NCBI GenBank assembly: GCA_026874595.1 | Contig: CM049309.1 | Location: 2,890,076 to 2,954,075, forward strand | Source: Sipunculus nudus | Lineage: Eukaryota > Annelida > Sipuncula > Golfingiida > Sipunculidae | Length of the DNA: 64,000 nucleotides | Reading direction: 5' to 3' | Shown: positions 1 to 12,325 of the stretch, piece by piece | How positions within the stretch are numbered: position 1 is the first letter of the stretch | Layout: each line of letters opens with the position of its first letter | The notes under the pieces: model-generated | Databases searched by the model: none | The model's input: only the letters and a program-made list of their open reading frames with translations | Told to the model about the DNA's origin: nothing | Translations under genes and position numbers: made by a program

Positions 1-481
1 AATTAAATTTTGATCAATTAAAGTTGTATTACTGAAAAAAGTCCCTATCTTTAACACTTCTGGTCTTAAGTGACCAAATATCTTTCCTGATTTTTTTACA
101 AAGTCCATTATGTTTGGGCCCATAACTTTTTTAAATTAAATAATACTGACTTAATTTCTGGCATGTACATAGGAACTATACAGAGGAATATTTATGGTAA
201 ATATGAAGAAAACTAGATGAGTGGTTTTGATATTAGGCAGTCCTGAAGTGTGAAAATAGATTTCTAATAAAAAATTGAGGTTTTTCCTTAATATCTCAAA
301 GGAACGAAGTCCTATTGACCCAATTTTCGGCATGGTAGGAGATTTTTGGGACATCTAACTGTATGGTGAATTTAAGATTCGTAGGTCCAATGGTGTCGAA
401 ACGTGCCAGTCTTATGGACGGACGACGGACAATGGACCACGACTATAGCTCAGATGACTTATAGTCAGCTGAGCTAAAAAT
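1..481 (+). repeat. H1 dispersed element, 3' part (type-b internal unit)
   Basis: The left edge of the window is already inside a dispersed element. It ends with the H1 terminal signature (TATAGCTCAGATGACTT then TCAGCTGAGCTAAAAA, about 440-480). The same internal sequence, with phrases such as 'cattatgtttgggc' and 'ataacttttttaaatta', recurs near 11400-12330, 19000-19540 and 22200-22340, and its last 210 bp recur at 36774-36999. A short ACGG-type run precedes the terminus. No coding potential is seen. Confidence 0.75.
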
Positions 482-508
482 TAAAAGAGTTAAGTTGGCA
501 TCAATAAT

Positions 509-785
509 TCCCATTCTTCCGGGAAGAATGAGAATTCTCATTTTTCCCAGGTTTGAAATTCAAAACTGAATTCCACTCTCTCCCGGGAAAAATGGGAATT
601 CTCAATTTTCCCGGGAGAGACTGAAATTTTCATTTGTCCCAGGAAGAATGAGAATTCTCATTCTTCCCGGGAAGAATGGGAATCCCTTCATACCATCTCT
701 GGATTCTCATTTTTCCTGGGAAAAATCAGAATTCTAATTTTTCCCGGGAGGATTCTAGATCTTCCCAGATTCTCATTCTTCCCTC
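509..785. repeat. Cluster of nested palindromes with alternating GAATTC and CCCGGG centres
   Basis: A degenerate tandem array whose units are themselves palindromic. Arms of the type GGAAGAATG/CATTCTTCC alternate around GAATTC and CCCGGG. Positions 642-667 form a perfect 26-bp palindrome centred on GAATTC. Positions 659-678 form a perfect 20-bp palindrome centred on CCCGGG and overlap the first. Positions 577-620 form a near-perfect 44-bp palindrome with two mismatches per arm. No coding role is apparent. Confidence 0.85.
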
Positions 786-790
786 GACGT

Positions 791-838
791 ATACACACAC
801 ACATATATATATATATGTGTGTGTGTGTGTGTATGTGT
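791..838. repeat. Inverted compound microsatellite (CA)n(TA)n(TG)n
   Basis: A run of CA dinucleotides, then TA, then TG, making the whole tract self-complementary. It directly follows the palindrome cluster. Confidence 0.9.
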
Positions 839-2194
839 ATTCTGGACATGTGATCACTATTATGAATTCAGTTTAATGACATGGTATGCAGTATTCAATG
901 TAATTAGCAGGGGCTATCAGGGGCTACCAATAGGCAAATTGGAACCTGGCTACATGTTGCACTAAGAAACAGATTGCACAAACATTTCTTAGGCCAATAT
1001 TCACATATCATTAAATATATATAAATATATATATATATATGTATATATATAAACAAGTTTATCAAAAATCTGCCAGTATATATGATATCTATTTTATGGC
1101 ATAATGCCAAACCATATAAACAGACTACAAGTAAAGTTTGTTCTGACAAAGTTTCCTATCATTTTACTGGTATTTGAAAATTATAATAAAAGAAAAGGAG
1201 AGAGTACACAAAATTTAATTTGTAGATTTAAAGACTGATAAATTTAGTCAGTAATGGAAAATATATATGCTAGATCATCTAAATAACCAATAAATACCAT
1301 TTTAGGTTTAAAGTTAGATTTTATATAAATTTTATGTTTCATTTATTTAGATTCAGGGATAAACCAGCCCCGCTTTCACTGACAGCAAGCAAACAATTCA
1401 ACTATGTGCCAAGGTTGATGGTTTCATTTCCAGACATAACAGTGACATATTTGGGAATTTCCCAATAAAGACTTTCCCTGTTCGCTTGTCTGCCGCATTC
1501 TATCAAGATTGTTAAGTTGTTTAACAGGCCAGTTTGTCTGGGACTGGCTTCCCAATGTCTCAGTGAACAGTCTGCTTATTATGAAATGCTTCATAAACTA
1601 TAACAGAATATATTGCTGAAGAGCCATCATGACCTCTATCATGATCCATAACAAGTTAGGGATGGCTGCTATCCAAGTATATTCATCTGAATAATTCCTT
1701 GATATCATTCTCAATCCATTTATGATCCTCTCCTCTCAGCTCTGAGCTAATGGATACATTTGCTCTGCAATTTATAACTATATTTCAAATAGTTAGAAGT
1801 GCCATTTGAAACGTGAAACATTACTGTGAACTTCCCTACATCCAATTGGTTGACTATTCGGAAATAAACTTATATATAGTTTGGAAATCAATTCCTTAAG
1901 AGGAAATTTATCTTAATTCTATGAATGGAGAAAAAATCTGGCTGGAATCTGAAACTTAAAATACCTAATAACATTATTAAGTGTCTTATTGTGTAAAGTG
2001 CATATCATGACTGAGTATGAAATCATTTGATCCATATTTCCTTGTCTTCCAACTTTTTTTGTACGACCATATCATCCATGAGAATTACAGTCCATTATCT
2101 GACATATTATTCCTTGTCTACATGGGATCATATCATCATCAAGTATTCCATGAAATACCTTGTACATTCCCTGTCAAGTCACTTTTCTGTATTA
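839..2194. other. No gene seen; contains an (AT)n run
   Basis: AT-rich sequence without a supported reading frame. An imperfect (AT)n microsatellite lies at about 1013-1051. I recognise no repeat family in the rest. Confidence 0.5.
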
Positions 2195-4027
2195 AACAAG
2201 GCCTACAGGCCTAATGCGAACCTGTTCAAGGGTTTATACATCAGTTATAATGCTTTAATGATGGGCCATTACCTTTCAAGTAGGCCTACGTCTTGTATAC
2301 AACGAAGGTATCAGAGATGTATACATATGCCTAATTTCAGGCTGATATCCCTTTCTGAGAAATAAGCAGGCACAAACAAAGTGCAAAAGTCATTGTAGGT
2401 GGTGACACCTATCTTGTTTACAAAAAAAGCCATCAAAGATGCATAGACAGGTCAAAATATCAGGCCTATACATCAAACTTCTCGAGTTTGATGTACTGGG
2501 CTGACTAGGCTTAGGTCAGACATGGAGTTGCCCTGAGTGAACTGTGACAAATTGCTGGCTCAAGCTACTGCACTGAGTGAACTCTTGACCTGAACCTGGC
2601 TAGACTGAGTAGCTTTTGACCTGTACCTGGCTGCACTAGCTGAGTGAACTCTTGACCTTTTGCATAATCTAACACAGTTGGCAGTCTGCCAAAGCTATAA
2701 ATAGATCCAGTCTGAACTTTGGTGCCAAATCTGATGCAGTGGGCAGTCTGCCAAAGCTAGAATCCATCTACTGCACTCTTGACCTATACCTGGCTGCACT
2801 GAGTGAACTCTTGACCCGTTGCCTAATCTGATACAGTTGCCAGTCTGCCAAAGCTATTAATAGATCCAGGCTTTCCTTTTGCCTGTTGAAAATCTGAAAT
2901 AGTTGGCAGTTTGCCAAGCTATTTAACTTGAAACCTAGTGGCACGATGTTATAGATGCTAATAAACTGGTGCAAGGCTAGATGTAACTGCTTCACACAGC
3001 TAACATATATATGGTAAAATGAGTCAATTCAATCTCCATAATTCCGCCAAAAATCATTCATATGGAATTATTGACAATTATGATAAGAATTATTGTGGGG
3101 ATTATTCTTGTAAAATATTTTACTAATTTGATTCAGTGATGACAGTTGAAAAACGTTTTGCAGGTTTATAACTCATATAGGAAGATCCAGCATACTTGCT
3201 AAATTCAGCTTCCTGTAACTCCAAAAAGCACTGAATCAAAACCATTTTAACAAACTTGAATTATCAACATCTGAGGAAACTTAATATGTGAGATTTAAGA
3301 ATTTTGCTCAGTTGTTTTTGAGCAGATCTTTGTAGCTACTGAGCTAAAATGGGCTGTTATGGCATACGACTAAATTCACCTTCCCATAACTCAGCCAAAA
3401 GTCACTTATCAGAGACCATTTGTACAAACTTCTGAAAGTACTACCCTAGGATCATTTCTGTGCAATATTATACAATTTAGCCATATGATTTCAGAGAAGA
3501 AGTTCTTTGTAGCCATCAGTATGATTCAGGCACTCATGACCTCCGTAGAAAAAAGGCTGATGCAGGTGGCGCCAACAATACTTCAACTCAGATATGACTC
3601 GTGACCAACTTTTTCAAAAAATTTGGCAATGATAGCTCCAGCCGTTTCTGAAAATGAAATTTTAGTATGCTTTTTTTGAGAGATAACTAAGTTCACCTTC
3701 CTGTAACTCAGCCAAAAATGACCAAACTGTAACCATTTGAACAAACATGAGAGAGATGGTATAAGAGATTATTTCTGTGAAATATTAAACAATTTGTCTG
3801 GACCCTTTCAGAGAAGATTTTTTAAAAGACTTATTAGCTTTTCTCTATAAAATCTAAGGAAATGCAGTTAGCCAAAAAATAAGCAAAATCAGATAGGGTT
3901 TTACAGGTGGCTAATTTTTTGCATAAAATTTTGTGATGCTAGTGTCTGTCATTTTTGAGATAGTATAGGTTTATGTACAGAAGACGGATGACAGACGAAT
4001 CCACACGCTCACAGGTTTGCTAAAAAA
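2195..4027 (+). mobile_element. H2 dispersed element, copy 1 (candidate Helentron-derived non-autonomous element)
   Basis: Begins AACAAG followed by AGGCCT-AC-AGGCCT (2199-2212), which can fold as a 6-bp stem, then GCGAACCTGT. It ends CTCACAGGTTTGCTAA (about 4008-4023), whose reverse complement matches the 5' GCGAACCTGT with one mismatch. Inside are imperfect tandem stretches with phrases such as 'gtgaactcttgacct' and 'cagtctgccaaagctat' (2520-2960) and 'cctgtaactcagccaaaaa'. A degenerate ACGG/ACAG run (3979-3998) precedes the end. The paralogous copy at 57303-59405 has the same order. There is no transposase or other long frame, so it would be non-autonomous. The Helentron assignment is inference. 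Confidence 0.6.
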
Positions 4028-4080
4028 TATCTGATCCTTAGAACTTTGTTTATTGAAGCCAATATCTCATCCACAGTTCC

Positions 4081-4084
<4 letters not shown>

Positions 4085-4125
<41 letters not shown>
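4085..4125. repeat. (AT)n microsatellite
   Basis: An uninterrupted run of about 20 AT dinucleotides. Confidence 0.95.
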
Positions 4126-4129
<4 letters not shown>

Positions 4130-7094
4130 CAGTAGTTGAGGATAGAAATACATCTGACCCATAATTCCACGTGCATTCCAGCTGGTATCTAATGCATATA
4201 ATTTCTTCAGTATTCCAGTCAATATATATCATGTCCATAGTTCTTACACCATCTTTTTGATGATCATTTCATGACAAATACCTGATCAATTAAACTAATT
4301 GTCTTGAACATTTTAACACAGAGCTGACAATAAGTTTGTAGTGTTTTTGTGTGTACTTTCATATGACTCTTTTTTTCTGTTTCAAACGGATGGTAACCTT
4401 GATGTACACATTTAAACTTCTTTCCACGTAGTAGTGTAGCTAACACCTGGTTAATTCAGTTACTGAGTACTAATACACCAGGGTCTGAAGGACTGACACA
4501 TGTACGTCTTTAAATGCCTCAGCAACTGATGCTGTTTGATTATGTTAAACCACTGACAGTGATAGATGTGGCTCACTAATTCTTCTCTTCATCGGAATCG
4601 CCCCATCACTCTCCAGGGACAGTTAAGGACAGTTTGCTGCAAGGTTCACTGCATTTAACAGATGCTGTGTATGCTGTGACTTTACAAGCTGAGGACAGAG
4701 TACCCTACACAGCCAGCAGAAAGTCATAACATATTCTGCTCTGTCTATACGCTGCCAGTTTTGGTAAGTTTTGAATCAGATAGCACAAAGTCATGCACTG
4801 ATATGCATTGTACATATGATGCAAGTGGCAGTCAATCACAAACGCTCATTACACATATGCAGGGCTTCATTAAAATCATGCAACATGTGGCATATTTTCT
4901 GTAGCTGATGGCTGACTTATTCCCATCTCAGGTTTCTGGGTATTTATCTGATGCACACAAAAAAGGAAGTCCTGGGTCAATACACATTTAACTTGCTACA
5001 GCCATATGCTAATTTTCACATAGGTTTTCCTTTGCTACTTTGTCTTGATGAAATCTTCCACCTTGTGGGGGGAACTAGGCCCTTAATTTACTAGACCGCG
5101 CAGTTAGTCAATCACAAGCTGTGCAATGATTGGCCCAACATTTCACATCACCATATCTCATGGCAAAGCCCAGGAAGCCAAGCCACCACAAATAGTACTC
5201 ATGAAACTCTGAATAAAATACACTAGGACAGAGAGTCAGGCTTTTTTCATATCTTTACAATTTCAGTGAACAAATGCAAAATCTGGAGGTAGCCTCTACC
5301 CTTACCAAACATTTTTATAAGTGCCATGTATGATGCTGCTGTTTCATTTTACAGGTAGCCGTATAATACTGTTGTTTCATTAATACCTTTTCCAATTTCT
5401 TGATTCTTTTTGAATTACTCCTTAACATACTGGCCTTTTCCTGACGACATGTATGCCTACAAACCAATATATAATACAGTGAATAATTGTTCTGGTGTGT
5501 TATGGATTAGGAATTCCCTGGCAGGGTGCCAATTTGTCCGAGCTATTTCCGTAGTACCTCCCCAACATTTTGTCATCCCTGACAGAGGAATGCTTTCTGT
5601 CAATCATTAGCTGTTATTGGAAATTCATTCTAAGAACCACACTTAATACCGACTTTTGTCTTTTAGTCATGTGAAAACTCAGTATATTGTGAACCTCTAG
5701 AGGATCTTAATTTTTTAAGTTCTCACTTTTTTTTTAGCCATTGGAATTAGAAGAAACCCCAATGTCCTCTTGATCTCTGTTTTTAGTCCTTGGAACTTTC
5801 AGAAATATGCCTGTACAGGGTTCCCACAAATATCTGGAATTGAATTGCAAAGACCTTTCAGGGCCAAAAACCTGAGTTTTCAGGAAATTATTTTGTTTAT
5901 GACTTCAATTGCCACCCAGTGAGCCATCACGTTGTCGCATTTTTTAATTTTTTTTTCATGAACAAGTCTAGTTTACAAAAAGAATGAGATCTTCAATAAA
6001 AGGTTAAAGCATTCCTTCTTCTCTTGGGTTACCATAGACAACCATCAGAATGGAATTCAAGGTCTCTATTAGGAAATCTTCAAAATTAGTTAAATCAAAA
6101 AAGTTGAAAAAACATTAAAATATCTTTGAAAGGTTTTTAAGGATTTTTAAGCATGTATGAACCCTATTTTATCTCGCTCTGAATGTCATCTAGTACTGGT
6201 ATGTAAGACAGCCAGTCAAGTCAGATCGACAAGGTACTGTGCTGTTCTTCTGAGATGTCCTGTGCAGATGCTAACATGCCATAGATCATGTTATCAGGTA
6301 ACTCACTGAAACTGACTGTCCTGAGATCAGCAAACAAAGCCTGCCAAATATGGTCTTTGCTAGGAGCACACAACAAAATGCTTGGAACTTGGTTATTTTG
6401 GCTTCATTTCTACACAGCATAGCTCAATCTATCACACTCTGAGGTTCAACACAAGAGGTTTCAAATACCATTAATTGAGTAATGAGTAATTCTAACTGAT
6501 AACAAGTGTCAAGCCTGAACTTCCTGTGTAGATAAAGTGGATTCCCATTGAACTTTTATAAGAATAACTTTTAATGTTTATTAAAGATTTTAATGGTTAT
6601 AAAAAGATTTCACAAGCACTTGCCAGTTTCTTCGCAAATGACAGAACTGCGTAATCCTTAGGGAGTGAAGTTAAAAGCAACAAACACTGCATAATTTAGT
6701 CAAGTGACAATTTGGGGGACAGCATAATGCTTGAAAAAATGTTGTCTGGAACCATTTTAATGGAACATTTGTACACATTCTGTTCCTCCTTAATGTCAGT
6801 ATAATAACACAAAGTTGTTAGTTTAATTAATAATGATGGGGACCTGCAATTAGGACCATTTTGAGATAATTACCCAACACCTCAACAAGACTCATGTCTG
6901 GCATGGCAATAAAAAAACTAAACATCAATTCTCACTCTCAAAGTACCTCTCTCTGCTCTCTCTTTCACCATCTTGTACACAATATAAACCAGTGAATTTA
7001 CATGTTGCAGACATAATAACCATGCAAAGGGTTTATTGACATATAATCCTTGCTGCTGGGGGGGGGAGTGATACATGATTGCTAGTGATACACT
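4126..7094. other. No gene seen
   Basis: About 3 kb of AT-rich, mostly low-copy-looking sequence. Open frames are short (under about 70 codons) and show no recognisable domain. I see no RNA gene. Confidence 0.4.
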
Positions 7095-7950
7095 GTAAAA
7101 GTAACATAATCATTCATGCATATTAGCTTACGTTCATCAAGGCCAATGAGCACAACAAATTTGATGACGATCAAACCAGACCTTCCTGAGGAATCTTGCA
7201 ATTTGTGTGTATTTTGCATTATTTCTGGGGTGCTCAAACATACCCCAAAAATCACAGTGACCCAATTTCAGGTTCGGGGGAGAACTTTTGAGGAACTCCC
7301 AGGATGTCAAGTAAGAAGATTCTGGGTCCAATGGTTATGATTTGTACCTTACTTTGGTATAAAATTTTCAATTATTCTGGGGGGAGGGTAGCTTATCAGC
7401 CCCATAGCTCAGAGAATATGCATGGGTAACAGAGACAAAATTTAATGTTTCCAAGGATATTTTTCACAGACCTCCCAGGATGTCAAGTTAGAAGATTATA
7501 GGACCAACAGTTACAATTTGTGACCTGTTAATGGACAACAGCATCTTTAAAAGTCTAAAAAAGAGAAAAATAAAATGTGTTTAAATTTAAAAGAAATTCC
7601 AGGTGGCACCACCAGTCTGCAAGACTGACAAAACACTCCTTGATCAATATGCATGCAAAGAATCATGGTGATTAGTGCATTAGTTGTTCAAATATAGGAT
7701 ATATTTTCCATTATTCAGGGGGGGGGGGGGGATTTGGAAACCCATAGCTCAAAGAATATGGGTAACAGAGACCTAGCTAATTTGAGGTTTCCAAGGAGTT
7801 TTTTTTCCAGTTTTCCAGGTCCATGGACCTCTCTGGATGTCATGTTAGAAGATTCTAGGTTCAGTGTTAATGATTTGTGCCCTGTTATTTGACGGACGGA
7901 CAGACAGAAGGACGACTGACCAAAACTCATATGAGCTAAAAAAGTGAAAA
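7095..7950 (+). repeat. H1-related repeat, truncated copy with 14-G run
   Basis: Paralogous to 42715-43880. Both share the lead 'gaggaatctggcaatttgtg'-type sequence, the 'atgggtaacagagacctaat' core, a repeated G-run site (TTATTC followed by Gs; 14 Gs at 7718-7731) and an ACGG/ACAG tract (7891-7914). The terminus is decayed to 'catatgagctaaaaaa', so most of the TCAGCTGAGCTAAAAA end is missing. Confidence 0.65.
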
Positions 7951-8090
7951 TATATGCTGCAGTTAAAATACAAAACCTTGAACAGGACAACATTTACAAG
8001 TCTGTCCTTAAGCTTATTCCATTTTAAAGGTTTGGAAAAATATAAACATTGATCCTACATATTTTTGTCAGATCCCTTAACAAAATTGCA

Positions 8091-9470
8091 TGGAATTGAA
8101 TTGGAATTGATTCTTTTGTCAGTTCTTATATCTGAACTGAAATTGAATTTTTGTTGACAGCTAATTGTACTGAATTGGAATTGATTTTTTTATTCAACTG
8201 CTTGAACTGAAGTGAAATAGATTTTCGTCAGCTACTTCAGATGAATTAGAATTTGATTGGCAGCTCTTTGAACTGAACTGGATAGATATTTTTACTAAAT
8301 CCTTGAAATTTATTTGAATTGATCTTTATTGTCTTCTTTTGTCAACTTCTTGAGCTGCATTGAATTGGAATTGAAGGAAAAGCTGAAGCACTGTTTAAAC
8401 ATACATTTCGTTACATAATATTTCCAGAAGTGCATAAGTATAGGTGGAGTATTCTGTCAGCATTAGATTGTGACACAGGCAACATGTCATAAATATTCAG
8501 TCTACATATTACCTATCACCAGAAGCTGCTAGCAACATGAAGATACATGTTGTCAAGCATGATTTATACATTACTTGACATGTGATCATGTTTCTTCAAA
8601 ACTGCTGGTTTGTTCTATTTTGCTTAAGCTAATCAAATCTTTAAGCAGATCAAATGTGACTTCACCAGTTTCGATATCCTAATGGCAAACACCATGCTCG
8701 TTGAGATGCCAGTATTTAGTGTTAGATTTATTGATTTGTTGCTGGCGGAGGACATCAGGACATCATCATTAGGCACCAAACAAGCTATGTCTAACACACA
8801 CACTGAAGGCCAAGACCATGCAGCCAGCAAATCTGTAGGCATAGTGTCCTCAGTGAGTAACTGAGCTGATCCTAAATGGACCTCGCTAAGCGGAACCAAG
8901 CTGCTAAGTTACAAGAAATCAGTGATCAATCACAGCTGGGTTTTATTGTGCAATCTGACCACGCTCTGACATTATTGACCACAATTAAACTGATTGCATC
9001 CTTACTTCAACAAATGATTAACCTTGCTGTAGATTTCATGGTATTTCATCAAGCCACTGTCCAGTCTCTATCATTCATTAACCTAACAATAAATTAACAA
9101 TCACCTAGCAGTATATTTAATGCTCCTACCAGTTGTGTGGTAGTTCCTGAGTTTATAATGATCATAATAGCATGAGCATGTTAAGAACACACAGTAAGTG
9201 TCTCAACGTTTAGTGTTTCATTTTACCAATGATACATACTGCTTTTCCTCATTACAGTCATGTTTATATTTTTTTTAAGTTTTTATACCTTATTGTGAAT
9301 TTTTGTGACTGTCAATAGCAGACCTGCTGTCAATTCAGATTTCTAATTCCAATTAAATTCCAATTCAAGTATTTTTATTTAAAAATCAATTCCAATTCAC
9401 TTTGTTTAACTGTGTTGGAAAAAAATGTCAGTCCCAATTCATTCTTATTCAATTCAAATTAATTTTGCAA
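8091..9470. mobile_element. Foldback-like element: inverted arms made of GAATTGGAATTGATTTT-type subrepeats
   Basis: The left arm (about 8091-8377) consists of roughly six degenerate subrepeats of about 50 bp built on GAATTGGAATTGATTTT and TTGTCAGCTnnTTGAACTG. The right arm (about 9330-9470) carries the same motifs in reverse complement (AAAATCAATTCCAATTC). Both outer ends read AAAATT(GCA/AAT) in the inverted sense. The roughly 950-bp centre holds two short plus-strand frames (8682-8864 and 8876-9097) that match nothing I know. Unequal arms made of subrepeats fit foldback-type elements. A similar arm fragment without a partner lies at about 12345-12440. Confidence 0.5.
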
Positions 9471-9562
9471 TGCAAAAAATTGTAATCAAAGGCATAAAGG
9501 ATATCCATTGGGGTGTGTGTGCTAGTTATTTTTATATTAACAATTTAACAGAGATTAATTAC

Positions 9563-9640
9563 CTGGTTTAAAGCATCACAGGTTCTCTTAGCCATGACAA
9601 CATGACACTCAGGCCTTCGGAAATAAAATGATAGGGGCCT
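9563..9640 (-). other. Very weak candidate coding exon ending at a GT donor
   Basis: Read on the minus strand, a frame of about 25 codons (ending ...VVMAKRTCDALNQ) stays open up to CAG followed by GTAATT, a fair splice donor at 9562/9561. The local sequence is more GC-rich than its surroundings. A second minus frame and a plus frame (about 9602-9760) are also open here, so the coding frame is ambiguous. I do not recognise a protein. Confidence 0.15.
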
Positions 9641-9913
9641 GCGTCTTCAGTCTAGGAAAAATCGACGTTTGGGGTGGCAGGCTGCCGCTAAGGTTCTCTG
9701 AGCAACATGCTCCTTGTAAAAGGTACCCATTCAGAGACATCTGTATTTGTTTTATTTAGGCATAGCACTCCATGGATAGTTGATCTGTAAATTAAGTAAA
9801 TTTTTCATGTCCTTGTATCATTTTTCAAATTTAATTATTATTTCCAGTATTTTCTCCAGATTGTTTATTCAATATATTCCACCCTATAGCCAGACAAGAG
9901 CAACATCTAAAGA

Positions 9914-12325
9914 AAACAAGGGACCCATGGGTCACGGCGCTCAGCTGGTTTTGTGTGGTAATAAATAAAAGCTTTATTATGAGTTGTTGGTGTTTAGCTT
10001 ATGTATGATTTTGATAGTATCTTTGGAGACAGGGAAGAGGATTGATTTCATTTATTTTATTGACAAATGGAGTGATATTGTCACACAGATTTTGACTTGG
10101 CCATATAACTTATAAGCAGCACATATAATATAAGAGTTTAACTATTTATTAAAATTCAATAACAAATATTGTGCCAAATATAATTTTAATTAAAAATTAT
10201 AAGAAAATCATGATTTTTTTTTATAAAATATAACTAAAATGATTATTAAAATAATATTATAGAATATATTCATGAATGCATTCATGAATACATTTTGAAA
10301 GTATTTGCACTGGTATTTAAATACTTTCATTTTTACTTGAATTCCCATTCTTATGCAAGAAATTTTATAATGATTCATTTTTGTATTCAAATACATATGC
10401 AAAGTATTTGCACCATGTCTGGTTTTATTCAGTTTTAGCCAAACAATGATGTTGAGAATCCAGAATATACAAAATTCACAAATTTAAATAATGATCATAA
10501 GTACCTGGTTTTACGGCTTTTATTTATATTAAAAAAATAAATGTAATATATTCACTTTGGACTACTTTCACATCAATCTACACACTAGACACAGTAGGAA
10601 TCTAGATTAATATTATCAACTGTATCTTTGTCTATCATTATTTTCCTTCATATGACCCCTAATGATTAGTAATGAATAATATGATTTATTTTTGTTATTA
10701 TTAAAAAAATGAACTGAAAAATACCATAGGTGACTGCATGGTGTTATTTGAAATACTTGACATTCTATCCATCGATACAAGATTCTTACATCATCAGTAA
10801 CTGCAAGTTAATTTCCTGTTACTCAACAACTAACAAATTCCTTTTCTATTAATTTTTCTGTATTTGTTATTAAAAACCAATAAAAATTGATTGATTTATA
10901 GTTTCTTGTTATGTTGTTGGTCAAACAACTACTAGATAAGTAGGGTTGAACACCTGGATCAACTGTGGCTGGCCATAAGCTGCCTGGCTGCCCCAGTGTA
11001 TGCTTCCCTCAAGCGTGCATAATTTGCTGAAAGGTCAATAAGGTCAACATACAGGTGACTGAAGAGGGGCTTTGGAGAGCCTGGTTCTGACATGGTCTCA
11101 TAAAAACATTAATAAAAGCTACAATTTTTGGCCATTTTCTTTCAGCTTTCTAAACTAAAAAGTTGAAGTACTTATGTATGCATGATATGAAAATTATATC
11201 AACAGTGCTAACAGGAAACAAACGTGTCATGGTCAAAGATGGGCAAAATTTAAGGTACTAATTTTAAATTTATACTAATAACTTATAAAATTTGAAAAAT
11301 TCAGAACTAATTTTGGGTATTCAATTGAATCTTGTTTAAATAATGTTACATCCCTGACAAAAAATCTCTAGCTTCAGCAATCCTCTTGTTAAGAGAGTAA
11401 ATAAATTTATTGATTTTTTACAAAGTGCATTATGTTTGGGCCTATAACTTATAACAATTACACAATACTGACATTATTTCTGGCATGTGCATAGCGAATG
11501 AATAGAAAAATATGTATATTATATATGATCAAAGTCAGATCAGTGGTTTTGATATTAGGCAGTCTTGTGTAACAATGGGTTTTTAATGGAAAAATAAAGT
11601 TTTTCATTAATATCTAAAAGGAATTAAGTCCTAGTGACCAAATTCTTAGCAAAGTATGGGATTTTGGAGACATCTAACTGTATGTCAAAGTTTAGGAACT
11701 GAGAGCTGAAGCTGGGGAGCTGAGCTCTAGCAAACTGCTTTACACTAGCTTGATGTAAATAATATGTGACATGGTGCTTATAAACTTATATAAAATCTAC
11801 AGTTTTGATCAAGTGATTTCAAATTTATAGTGTTAACAGATGAAATGCTTATTAAAACATGCTGTGAAAATTAAATCCACAGCAGTTACAATGGTCAAAT
11901 TTGGGCAAAATTTAAGGTACCAATTATTTATTTTTGCTAATATTTTAAAAAATTGAAAAGATTTTGATCTAATTTTGGGTATACAATTTAATTTTTATTA
12001 ATTAAAGTTATATTACTGGAAAAAAGTCCTTAGCTTTAACATGTTTTGTGTTAAGTGATCAAATATCTTTCCTGATTTTTATTAAATGCATTATGTTTGG
12101 GCACATAACTTTTTTAAATTATACAATACAGACCTAATTTCTGGCATGTACATAGGAACTATATACAGGAATATTTATGGTAAATATGAGGAAAAACAGA
12201 TGAGTGGTTATAATATTACGCAGTCCTGAAGTGTGAAAATAGGTTTTTAATAAAAAATTGAGTTTTTTTCTCAATTTCTCAAAGGAACGAAGTTGCAAGC
12301 TGACTTATAGTCAGCTGAGCTAAAA
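9914..12325 (+). mobile_element. H1 element (type b), 5' hairpin end to 3' end
   Basis: The 5' signature AACAAGGGACCCATGGGTCA followed by GCTCAGCTG lies at about 9918-9951. The 3' signature TCAGCTGAGCTAAAAA lies at about 12310-12325. Between them are an AT-rich tract and two tandem type-b units (about 10930-11700 and 11700-12325) that are paralogous to 1-481 and 18660-19537. Treating the two ends as one element is inference, because the first kilobase is not clearly H1. Confidence 0.5.
10267..10290. repeat. Perfect 24-bp palindrome
   Basis: TATTCATGAATG followed immediately by its reverse complement. It lies in an AT-rich tract inside the H1 interval. Confidence 0.9.

Noticed and set aside
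2027-2365. 112-codon plus-strand open frame
   Set aside because: Its second half lies in the 5' part of an H2 element, and the first half has no recognisable feature.
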